64,000 bases of DNA from Glandiceps talaboti (Eukaryota; Hemichordata; Enteropneusta; Spengelidae): NCBI RefSeq assembly GCF_964340395.1, contig NC_135552.1:23957681-24021680 (forward strand), read 5' to 3'. The notes under the pieces were generated by a model. The model worked only from the letters and a program-made list of their open reading frames with translations, was not told the DNA's origin and did not search any database. Numbering within the stretch: position 1 is the first letter of the stretch; every line of letters starts with the position of its first letter. A program made the position numbers and the translations under genes. This document shows positions 39,567 through 50,013 of the stretch, in pieces.

Positions 39567-41383
39567 AGTATGTTAGATATAAACATGTCAGAATATTTTT
39601 CAATGTTGAAGACATGCACATTATATGCCGATCATTATGCAAGCCATTATGCACATTACCATATTGTTGATATGTAAATTGTTATGCAAATTAGCCAAAT
39701 CCTTGCAATCAACCCTGGGGAGAATACAGTCAGATATGGGAACTTGAATTATATATTTATATCTACACACCACCCTTACCAAAAAAATGCTATGCTGGCA
39801 TTAAAATGTATCTGACAAACTTCCTTTGAGGTATGCCATAAGGAAGTCATATCAACTGAATGATAAACAAGCATATATACAAGTGTCGTCAAAACTGAAT
39901 GCTAGCACATTACTTTCAGAGTGTTAATTGTTCTGCTTTCACCTGTAGGAAGTTGACAAGGGTGATGATGATGGTGATGGAGATGATGAGGAAGGGGATG
40001 GTGACAAAGAAACATCCTCAAAGTCACAAAAAAGTGGCAGTAGTCATGGTGACGATATTGAGGAAGAAATTGAAAATGAACTTTGTAAGTTATGGGATAC
40101 ATCTATGAATAAGGTATGTACATTATAACCAACTGGTGTATTACTGTAGTGTTTGTTTGCATAGAAATCAGGTCTATGGTATTGAACTAGTACATGACTC
40201 TAAGTGTTGTCTGTACCGATTACTCACTAGAGGAACTGTGAGGTATCAGCTACTTCAAGGCCTCCCCCTTTCATTGAGTAACACAGAACATGTTCAAAAC
40301 TTTTTTCTACAACATAAGCATGTGTCTGCAAGACATTTGTTCCCATGGACACAGAAGCTGTAAAACGTTATTCACACAAAAGAGAAAGTAAACTATTCCA
40401 CACAAAATACTTTGGTACATAATTTAAAGTGATACTGTTCTTCTAAACATGTACAAAATGTTGTTGCTGTGTGAAGCAATGCCAATAGCAATCGGTAAAC
40501 TTGTGTGAATATAGTGCAAAGAAATAAACATAGGGAGCAATGATGAGGGGAAAGGGACAATCTGTAAATTACTCAAATAAGACCAGAAAACACATTCTGT
40601 ACATTTTCTATTAAAATGATATTAACGAATGCTAGCTACTCCACCATCATGTTATCCTTACCAGTAAACAAGTACAAGTTGTACACATATGTAAATTATA
40701 CTGTCCAACTTTTCCTTCTTCCTAGGACGTAGCTGTGTTCCTACATGAATGGCAGACAGTGGATATTTTGATCAGTGTCATAGAAACAACCAATGCTCCA
40801 AGAGCCACAGTAAGTCATATTTACATATTTACAGATATCTGCAATAACTTACACAAAAACAACTGTAAAGGTTCTACCAAGTTTTGCTATAGGTTCATGG
40901 GTGTTGGTATTTGTACTCTCCATACTTACACATACATTGCACTACTTGGTTCCTGCATGATTGCTTTCTTATTGTATCTCATAGACTACAGTATGTTTTA
41001 CATTATGATTACTTTGTAATCCCCCTGCTGCAGGCAAACCTTTATGTAGGACTGCTACAGTGGGTTCCATCAATCTGTGTATCTGTCTGTCCATACCCCA
41101 TGACATGCTCAAACCAAACCAGACACAGTATTCAAATACTTCATTTTTCAACCGTATAAAAAATGATGGAATGCATGGTGGCCATATTTGTCATAAATTT
41201 CACTATAGTTATTTTCCTATTAATAGTACCGGTAATACACACACATACTTGGTGTATCAATAGACTTCAATGGTGTATGATAACTCTTTTATGCTTTCAC
41301 ACTGTGATGGTGGTTCATCTTACTCTCATTTAAAATTATAAAATTTGCAACGTTTTCACTTGGGTCGAGAAACAGAGAGCAAT

Positions 41384-41426
<43 letters not shown>

Positions 41427-44400
41427 AACAAACAAACACTGATGCCCCCATACCTGAGTGAACATGATGCATACAAATGTAGGGTGTTATTGTCTGTTTT
41501 TTATATCACTTTCCTACTACAATCACAGATGACTATACAGTAACCCCTTACACAGTCAAACAATCAGCTTCCCAGTGAGTATACCATCCATATTGCAACT
41601 AAGCATGCGTTGTTCTTTTATTTTCTATGTTTATTTTGTAGGAAATCTGTGTTGGTATTCTTGCAAATATGGCTTGTCATGAAGAATTAGTTCTTGATCT
41701 AAGTAAGAACCCAAGACTCATGTAAGTATAGGCATCACAACCTTTATGTAATAAATTTGTCTGCAATTGGTGCAACCAAACTGATGGGTATCAACTGTAT
41801 ATTGATTACTATGACAAGGTTAACAGGAATGTCATGTTGACAGACACAGGGTATTGCTGTTGTAATTCCCAAAACAAATTTTGCTGTGACAACTAGAAAC
41901 TTCAATACTGCCCTCTAGAGTTTGATTACTGTCAAATTGGCTTAGAGGGCACACTGAGCATAACTTACAAATAACAACTCTCTTGTTCTTCAACAGTAAA
42001 GTTGTCCTGGCATTACTGGAATGTACAGATCCACCAACGTTGGTAGAAACTACAAGACTCATCTACAGTTGTGTGTCACATACACAGTCAGCTCAGTATT
42101 GGCTATCTGCAATGAAAGCAGATATCTCTATAGTCAATACTATATGTTTTGTATTACAAAGCTCTACAAATGGTAAGTAATACCGCTATTATGTATATTA
42201 TACAATGCACAAGCCATTTAGAACAAAAAATCATCGCGTCAGTGCAGTAAGGTCGTATCTGCTATGTAATTGTATAGCAGATACGACCTTACTGCACTGA
42301 TGCGATTAAATATGGAATCAATACTCTGGTCGTTCTGTGTCATGACAATGCGTGTTTATGTCATGACAATGTGTGTCTATGTCTCTGGTTCTGCTGCTGT
42401 TCAAAATATGAGTCAAAACATTCAAAATTGCCATTACTTTCCCTGATTTTTCTTTGATATTATTGGCGCTGGTATGATTATGTTATTCTCCAATATTTTT
42501 CTTCATTCAGCCAGAAAGTACTTATGATGTAAGGGTTGTCACTACTTGTCTATCGACTCATGGTGACAAAGGCCCCCTTAGGTCACTTGTATTTTTCTTG
42601 GTTGAATGAAGAAAAATATATTGAGGAATAACATCTAATTGTAGTATGTATTGTGATTCTAGTGGTGAGGCTTGTTTTTATCACAACTGAACTGGTTCAC
42701 TAGTGCTATAGGTATGGTGAAATGTCTATGTGTGTGTGTGGGAGGGGGTGTCTGTGTGGATATGAATGACTTAAAGTCAAAAACCACAAGACTAATATTG
42801 CCATGGTATTTGGTGGGACATTACTTAGGGCATGTAAATTAAAAATTGTTCAAATGAAAATGATTGCATCAAAGATGTGTGTTTTGCATCCAAAAACGTT
42901 ATTTTTGGTATGAAACTTAAACTCTAAAACTACTGGGCAAATTTGTAGTTTGGTGGGGATGTACATAGGGTTGTGTAGATGAAGTGTTGTTTGTTTGTAT
43001 GTATGTATGTATGTATGTATGTATGTATGTATGTATGTTTGTTTGTTTACTGTACAGGTGAAATAACACAATATGTTAATTTGTTTACTGTCCAGGTGAT
43101 CTGATACATAATATGTTAATTTGTTTACTGTCCAGGTGATCTGATACATAATATGTTAATTTGTTTACTGTCCAGGTGATCTGATACATAATATGTTAAT
43201 TTGTTTACTGTCCAGGTGATCTGATACATAATATGTTAATTTGTTTACTGTCCAGGTGTTCTGATACATAATATGTTAATTTGTTTACTGTCCAGGTGAT
43301 CTGATACACAACATGTCTGATTTGGTTGATAAATTACTAGATGTTGATGATGAACTCCTTGCTATGTGGTCTTCCTCTACTTTACTTCTAGCAATATGTG
43401 AAGCTATACAACAAGTCAGGTAATCGAGTCAGGTAGTCAACTCAACAGAAATGAACTAGATGCCAACTGTTAATTATATACCATAGACAAGGATGGGTCT
43501 CTTCTGCCCTCATGATCCCCCCCCCCCCCCTCCATTGCCTGTGATTAAATCAATGAACAATGATGATTGCAGCAGATTAAAAAAAAACATACTAGTATAC
43601 AAATTACTTTGTACTTGTCTGCTACATGTATAACTGCAGTCAATGAGTTCATAAATAGATAGTTTTGTACCTAGGCAGACTTTTGTCAAGGAAACACTGC
43701 TACCACTAATACTAGGATACTGAATGCTGATATCACTTCCAAGTTTGGATTTACACTTTTGTTAAGAACAAAGTTGAAAAACTAGTCAGGAGTTGACTGT
43801 TACAGTCCAAGATTCACTGATAAAAATCATCATCCTAGGGGGTTTAATCTTCTCAGTATTTGTAGATGTATTCCACACTTTCTATATTATGAGAGACAGT
43901 GGTACTTATTTAGTGTTACCAAGTCAACACAAACAGTTAGGTTTATCGTATGTTGTTTGTAATATCAGATCTGTCTATTGTCATAATTACTCTGTACACA
44001 GACTAGACAGACCAACAACATTAGAATACTTACTCCATGCATTGCAACTGTTGTCAACGACAGAAAAGGGAGCAGAAGCTATAGGTAAGTCAAATTTATC
44101 ATCAGATTGAATAAACATCCTGTGTAACCTTTGACCTTCCAACTTAGTCAAAATATGAGATAAAAAAATGTAACTCGTTAATTATTTTTTTACTTTAAAG
44201 TGAAACAGCACAATCTGTGTGTTTGTTTAGGTTGGGGAACCTATGTCACAGAATGGGGTGGTCAGGTAAAATTTGTATTATAGTTTCTTCCGTATTGTAT
44301 TGACATTATTACCCTAAACCAATGCAAAATGAGTTGGAAATCTAGCCAGATTTTACCTACTTACCATCCCTTACAAAAACACTGGTAGAAGGAGTTGGAA

Positions 44401-46499
44401 ATCTAACTAGATTTTACCTACTTACCATCCCTTACAAAAACACTGGTACAAGGAGTTGGAAGCTTAGCCAGATTTTACCTACTTACCATCCCTTACAAAA
44501 ACACTGGTAGAAGGAGTTGGAAGCTTAGCTAGATTTTACCTACTTACCATCCCTTACAAAAACACTGGTAGAAGGAGTTGGAAGCTTAGCTAGATTTTAC
44601 CTACTTACCATCCCTTAACAAAAACACTACTTTAATTCACAGAGATGATGTCATTTAAATACAATACTTATTGAATTTAGTAGCATGAAATGATTGATGG
44701 TAATTGTACATTTTAAACCTACACTATAACATTTCTTTCTTCGTTTTCAGTTGAAAACAGTAATAAAGTTTGTCCATTGGTGGCAGATTTTCTCCATTCA
44801 GTATGCAGTGAGGAGGTAGTAATTATTATTGGTAGAGAAGTAGAAATAGCAGCTGCAATATCAGTTCTTGATATCATATCACAAAGTATGGGCCTTCATT
44901 TTCTTGAGAAAGGTAAGTGTGATGTTTAAGGAAGAACTAGTCAATATCAAACCACAACAAAGTTACTGAAAAATTTCTGTAAATTTATCAATAACCTTTC
45001 ACCCATGATATTGTGAACTGAAGTGATATGGAGTCTCTTATAACAAAATAATGAAGTCTTGACCAACAAATGCCCAAATATGGAATACCTGCACAAACAT
45101 GTGAAGTTGAATTGACAGCAATTGATTTTGATTCTGTTCCCCTGTTTTACAATAACACTTTGATTCTGTTCCCCTGTTTTACCATAACACTTTGATTCTA
45201 TCCAAGTACAAACTGTTGTCGTATGGCCGGCATGCATTCTCACGTCCTGCACCCCATCTATGGAATGCACTGCCATTGGAAATACGACAAAAACCAACAG
45301 CTAACACCTTCATATCTATTCACCAGAGCATTCTAACTGTACAGTGCCTCTGAACTCTACATTGTAGTGGAAACTGGTGCTTTATAAATTCACTGATTCA
45401 TTGATTGATTGTTGCATATTCCCCTGTTTTACCAAAACACTTTGATTCTATTCCCATGTTTTACCAAAACACTTTGATTCTATTCCCATGTTTTACCAAA
45501 ACACTTTGATTCTATTCCCATGTTTTACCATAACACTGTGATTTTCCATGTTTTTCCTACATCAGATCCACAGATTGTGAGCGATACATTAGATATCCTG
45601 GATAGTTTAAAAGTTCACTTGAGAAGACGACGACATTCCTCATTAACTGAAGAAGAAGAACTTCAACTTATGCAAAAAGCAAGGATGTTACAAAAAGTTA
45701 TAATGAGTTTCATGAGTAGTGTCCTACAGGCAGAGGTTGGTGTCATAGTTTTATCACAACTACATTGTCTGAATTGTTTTTAGTCATGTTCGGCATCACC
45801 ATGTGAAGTGTTCAGTATGTCTTACTTTTTCCAGAACTGTTTTTGGTTTTTTTCATCTGACTTCTTGAATTTTCATATTGATAGGGGTAGAAAATTAAGA
45901 ACTCAATGGGTAAATACAAAATATTGACCTGAAATTTGTTATTGATATCTATCAGCATTTATTGCACTGTTTGCATTTGTACACTGCTCTAGGGAGTTTT
46001 TGTGTGCTGTGTTTAATATTTCCATTGTACAGAGGCCTAAAACATTAACATAAACACAAAAGACTCCCTAGCTTGCCAGCACAACAGAAAGTGACACAAT
46101 TGTTCAGGTGCTTTGAATATCATTTTCTTTGCATTTGATTCAAGTATATAGAACTGTTGAACACCATTTTCAAACATCAAATGAAAACACTGTAAAAAAT
46201 GAGGGTTTTTTTGAGAAATGATAACTTTGAACAAATTTTAAAATTTATGAGATGCCAGCAACAGTTGTTGTCATTTATTTAGTTTATTGCTTCTCTACAG
46301 GAATTGTTACTGGTACAGTAAATGTTTTTGAAAAATTAGAGATTCAACTTATTTTATTCTCTGTTAACAGGACAGCAATAGGACAGTTTGCAAACAACTG
46401 AAGAAATGTGGTGAACATAAAGTTAAAGTTTTGAAAGCAGCCCTTGAGAAGACAAACATTCAAAGAGATATCATTCACAGCTTAGAATGGGAACTCTAG
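37196..46499 (+). CDS. SAAL1: SAAL1 (serum amyloid A-like 1 protein)
   Basis: Eleven coding exons: 37196-37208, 38598-38980, 39949-40113, 40726-40809, 41642-41721, 41997-42172, 43296-43419, 43969-44084, 44751-44912, 45566-45735 and 46371-46499. Phases all agree; 533 residues. Recognised from IGDTVFSKHWVFTLL, then IENELCKLWDTSMNKDVAVF, EICVGILANMACHEE, and LLECTDPPTLVETTRLIYSC, which align with human SAAL1 as I know it (474 aa). The body is predicted to be all-helical Armadillo-type repeats. The extra length is a Ser/Pro/Gln-rich N-terminal stretch in exon 2 and an Asp/Gly-rich acidic stretch in exon 3. Family reports link SAAL1 to proliferation; its molecular role is unsettled. The start is inferred from MSDE on a 13-nt coding exon whose phase fits exon 2; an in-frame alternative is possible. 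Exon 10 uses a weak GTTGGT donor. AATAAA at 47717 is a candidate poly(A) signal. Confidence 0.9.
37717..37941. mobile_element. foldback element in SAAL1 intron 1
   Basis: The left arm starts CAAAAACTAATTTTGAGG and runs through GTGTCATAATAAGCAT and CAGTTTATACA; the right arm is the reverse complement. Short centre near 37830. Non-coding. Confidence 0.85.
39522..39564. repeat. (GT)n microsatellite
   Basis: About 21 GT units in SAAL1 intron 2. Confidence 0.95.
42233..42306. ncRNA. 74-nt near-perfect hairpin in SAAL1 intron 6
   Basis: The 33-nt arm 42233-42265 pairs with 42274-42306 across its whole length, with only one G-T wobble, around the 8-nt loop GTAATTGT. It has the size of a small-RNA precursor but is more perfectly paired than conserved animal miRNAs, so it could equally be a tiny young MITE. 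No expression evidence. Confidence 0.35.
42482..42632. mobile_element. ATTCAGCC/GACCTAAGGGG MITE, copy 3
   Basis: The best-preserved family member. The left end GTTATTCTCCAATATTTTTC and the right end (complement GTTATTCCTCAATATATTTT) are inverted, with CTTCATTCAGCC next to them and GGCCCCCTTAGGTCAC inside. In SAAL1 intron 6, about 180 bp after the 74-nt hairpin. Confidence 0.85.
43038..43295 (+). repeat. 40-bp tandem array over the SAAL1 exon 7 acceptor
   Basis: CTGTCCAG or CTGTACAG acceptor-like sites end at 43057, 43095, 43135, 43175, 43215, 43255 and 43295. The last is the splice site used. Each unit is acceptor plus the first bases of exon 7 (GTGATCTGATACA). A GTAT microsatellite precedes it. 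Confidence 0.95.
44331..44620. repeat. 61-bp tandem repeat
   Basis: About 4.7 units starting GGAGTTGGAA (44391, 44452 and so on), each with TTTTACCTACTTACCATCCC. In SAAL1 intron 8. Confidence 0.95.
45117..45545. repeat. ~32-bp tandem array split by a LINE tail
   Basis: Units of TTGATTCTATTCCCATGTTTTACCAAAACACT type lie at about 45117-45205 and again at about 45412-45545. The two halves are separated by the LINE fragment. In SAAL1 intron 9. Confidence 0.85.
45219..45411 (+). mobile_element. LINE 3' tail (CR1/L2-like), second copy
   Basis: A 44-codon ORF (45219-45353) reads SYGRHAFSRPAPHLWNALPL, the same length as and similar to the fragment at 31512. A short 3' UTR ends in GATTGATTGATTG. Truncated at the same place in the ORF as the other copy. 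Confidence 0.8.
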
Positions 46500-48429
46500 A
46501 CAAAACACTCAAGAATAATTCATGAGAGAAATTTATGTTTAAAGGGCCATCCACACTTGCTAGGAGAGAAACTTGATTGAAGCTGCATTATTCAAGGTGA
46601 AGTTCTGGTGAAAAAGAAAGATTGTGTAGGTTGGCCACTGAGGGCACTGTTCAGGAGCAGCTTTTGGTCACGCTTGAGTAGTGTAGTATACTTTGTACAT
46701 CAACTCTTCACAGTACTGTACAGCATTAGACAATGACATTTTCAGATAACTCATATAGTTCAGTCTGCTTCTTTTTTTAAATAATTTCTTTGATCATGAT
46801 GTAATAATTAGGACTCCTGACAAGTTTCTTTTATATTCATTTTTTAATAACTGCTTGATGTACTGCCATGCAGTCAGCATCCATGTCAATTCTATGATGA
46901 CAGATTTAAACCTCACTTACCCATTATCTGACATGCCCTCATGTTATACATATTTTTAATATGGCAAATTGGATAGATACCATACCATGTAATCTATAAC
47001 TAAGGATTTGATTTGAAATACAGTAGACCTCTGAAAGTCCATGCAAAAAAATGTGACTCGTCAGTGGTCGTGATTTAGAAAGGGAATTTGAACACCATAG
47101 TAACAAAATAGCTATGGTAATTAGCTTATTGCAAGCTATAGGATCTCTCTGTACATCATTCTGTGTTAGATTGGCACACAAGCAGATGTACTTATATAGT
47201 ACCCTTATTGTACAATAATACAATGTAAACCTTGGCGATTTGTATGTAGAGATAGTTATGAAAATACTAACAGTTGTGTCATAGTATTAGCCTAAATACA
47301 GAGGAGACCAATAGAATGGGTATCACAATGGTTTACTTTGACCAAAATTGTCACTATTTTACCCACAAGTGACCATCTTATCAATGAATAACTTATGGAG
47401 GGGTACCTTTAATAGTCTGTAAGATACAATATTCATGCTACGCAATCAGCTAAAGGGTTGGCCGATGTGTGAGGGCGCCCTCAGACTACCAGAATGCCTG
47501 TATGGCAACTGGAACAGGAACAGTACACTCTGTGCTAACAAGATGGCCGACACACTTCAGTGAGACAGTGCGAAGTTCCAGAAGAATAATCTTTTATACT
47601 GTATATTGATGAAGTTGAAAGAAATGCATGCCTTTGTATCATAAATTTAGTACATGTCTATGCAAACAGTAATTTGAAACAGTGATGCTCTTTGTAGTAA
47701 TGACAATTTTTTGAGAAATAAAAAAAATGTTTTGTAAACAGTGTGCATTATTTTATCAGAAAACTTGCTTTAAATAATAAAGTCCTGTTTTGTAATATCT
47801 GTGAATGTGTCTCAGAATAGACTAGATTTACTTTGAAATAGGCAGTCAACACAATTATTTAATTTCCAAATGAGTTGGGTTTTTTAAACAGAAAAAGATT
47901 TTTGAAACTAGGGAAGTTAAATTTTGAAGAGAAGATAAAGCATTACTCTGTACAACATATTTCTCATGTTTTTTCGGTACTATATTTATTTTAGCTGAAT
48001 ACACACAAAAGATTTTTCCACAGAAATATGTCCGATTAACAGGCTTTATGCATTGATATATTTGTATATTCTGCTGTCGTGAAAGTTGTCAACAACAGCT
48101 GCACTGATAACAACTGGAGGACTTATTTACAAGTAGTGTAGACCTTTTGCTTCACATTGTCAACCAAATTTAAAATGCATCCTAAATTGCCATTCCATCA
48201 AATGTTAATGTGCCAAAATATAGATGTTTACAGTATTGTAAATAACTTAAACACGTAACTTTTGATATTTGCATTAAACTTTGATTTAACTGTTTTATTT
48301 ATAATGTTAATGTTGATGTATGCCTTCAATATCATTATAACTCCTCTTATGGCATTGTCACACAGTTGACCGCATAAACATCATTTCCTCAACATTTTGC
48401 CACACATCTTAACTATGTGCTTCAAGGAT

Positions 48430-48650
48430 AGATTTCCCTAAAAAAATCAAAAGTTCTTCAATCCTCCCCAAACTTTGCCATATGAAATCTAGTTTCTGGA
48501 AATTTTGGGTTTCACCATCATGTTTTCAAGGAAATCATTGATCTTTTATTTCCCCATAGAGTTAACACAGTATTCGGCAGCCATGTTGGATTTGGTGGCC
48601 ATATTGGATTCTATAATGATTTAATTTTGATATTATTTTAACCTCTATTT
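48430..48650. repeat. dispersed repeat, copy 1
   Basis: Shares CAAACTTTGCCA, GTTTTCAAGGAA, TTTCCCCATAGAGTTAA and GGTGGCCATATTGGATTCTA, in the same order and orientation, with 56935-57150. Confidence 0.75.
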
Positions 48651-49168
48651 CCAAACTTTGTTTGGTGACCACAGATTTTTTTTAGTGATTTTAACTGAGA
48701 ATAGATTGGAGTTTTCTTAAACAAAGAACCACAAAAGTTTAACCAGAGAATGAACTGAAAATGCTCCCATATATCTTTGTATGATCAGTAGATGTAGCAA
48801 GTTTCATTGAATTTGGTGCAGCCATTCTGCATTTACAGCCCCACTTATAAAATTATTAATTATGCAAATTAGAATTAATTATGCAAGCCACTCCCACCCA
48901 AAACTATCAGTACAGTGACTGCAACTGCTCCTGTATGGGAGCTAAAAAGTTTATTTCTGAGGCACACCGTTCTTCCCCCCTTTCAAGTCCCTCCTGGTCC
49001 ATCTATGGACATGAGAATACAAAGTATTGTTACTCTTATAATTCTATGTTATCAACCAAATGAATTCATCATGTACAACACAAACATTTAACAGAACTAT
49101 GCAACAGACAATTGCTTTGTATTTACAAAGAATTCTCTTTATTTATATGGCATTGCATTCAGCCTTGA

Positions 49169-49204
<36 letters not shown>

Positions 49205-49360
49205 GTGTGTGCAAGTGTGTGTGTCTGCAGACCATGAGGGTATGTCCGTGTGTGTGTGTGATCAGTATGACACTGACAAATACATGAGATTTACAAGCGA
49301 AAATTGGAACCTGATGGTAGACGTTTTGACCACATTAAAATGGTCTTTTGAGCACTGTAA

Positions 49361-49577
49361 AGTGATACATACACTACTGATTCCAGTAATTACATACTGC
49401 ATTGCAAACTGTTACACTACTGGTTGCAGTATTACATACTGCACTGTAAACTGTTATGTACACTGCTGGTTGCAGTAATTGCATACTGCACTGTAAACTG
49501 TTATGTACACTGCTGGTTGCAGTAATTGCATACTGCACTGTAAAGTGATACATACACTATTGGTTGCAGTAATTGAG
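49361..49577. repeat. ~47-bp tandem repeat
   Basis: About 4.5 units with CACTGCTGGTTGCAGTAATT and GCATACTGCACTGTAAA. Confidence 0.95.
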
Positions 49578-49946
49578 TACAAATCTTCAGATAGGAAGCT
49601 TGTTAACAATTGGTCCTTTCTAGCAGACAAGAACTGCTCTGGAAGACAGCTATAGTAGAATGTGACTACTAAACATAGAGAGAAACTAATCATGCCATTA
49701 CATTACAAGGTCTAAAATGCAAGTTCATTACTACACCTCAAGTTTCAATCTTAGAAATCCATTTTATAGAGTGTATGCTATCAATGATGTTCATATACAA
49801 TTTGTACAACTTCGGTGACACTGCCTTACACAGTAACTCAATATTGATGACTGACTTGAATAGTCCTGATACAAGAAAACTAATTTTATACTACATGTAT
49901 TATTATACTGTGAACATAATCTGTTGACTAAACGGGTGTATGTACA

Positions 49947-49947
49947 C

Positions 49948-50012
<65 letters not shown>
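49947..50012. repeat. (CA)n microsatellite
   Basis: An uninterrupted CA run of about 60 bp. Confidence 0.95.

Positions 50013-50013
<1 letters not shown>

Noticed and set aside
45729-45740. GC donor (CAG|GCAGAG) for SAAL1 exon 10
   Set aside because: GAG|GTTGGT six bases later keeps the same phase and has a normal GT, so it is the simpler choice, although weak.
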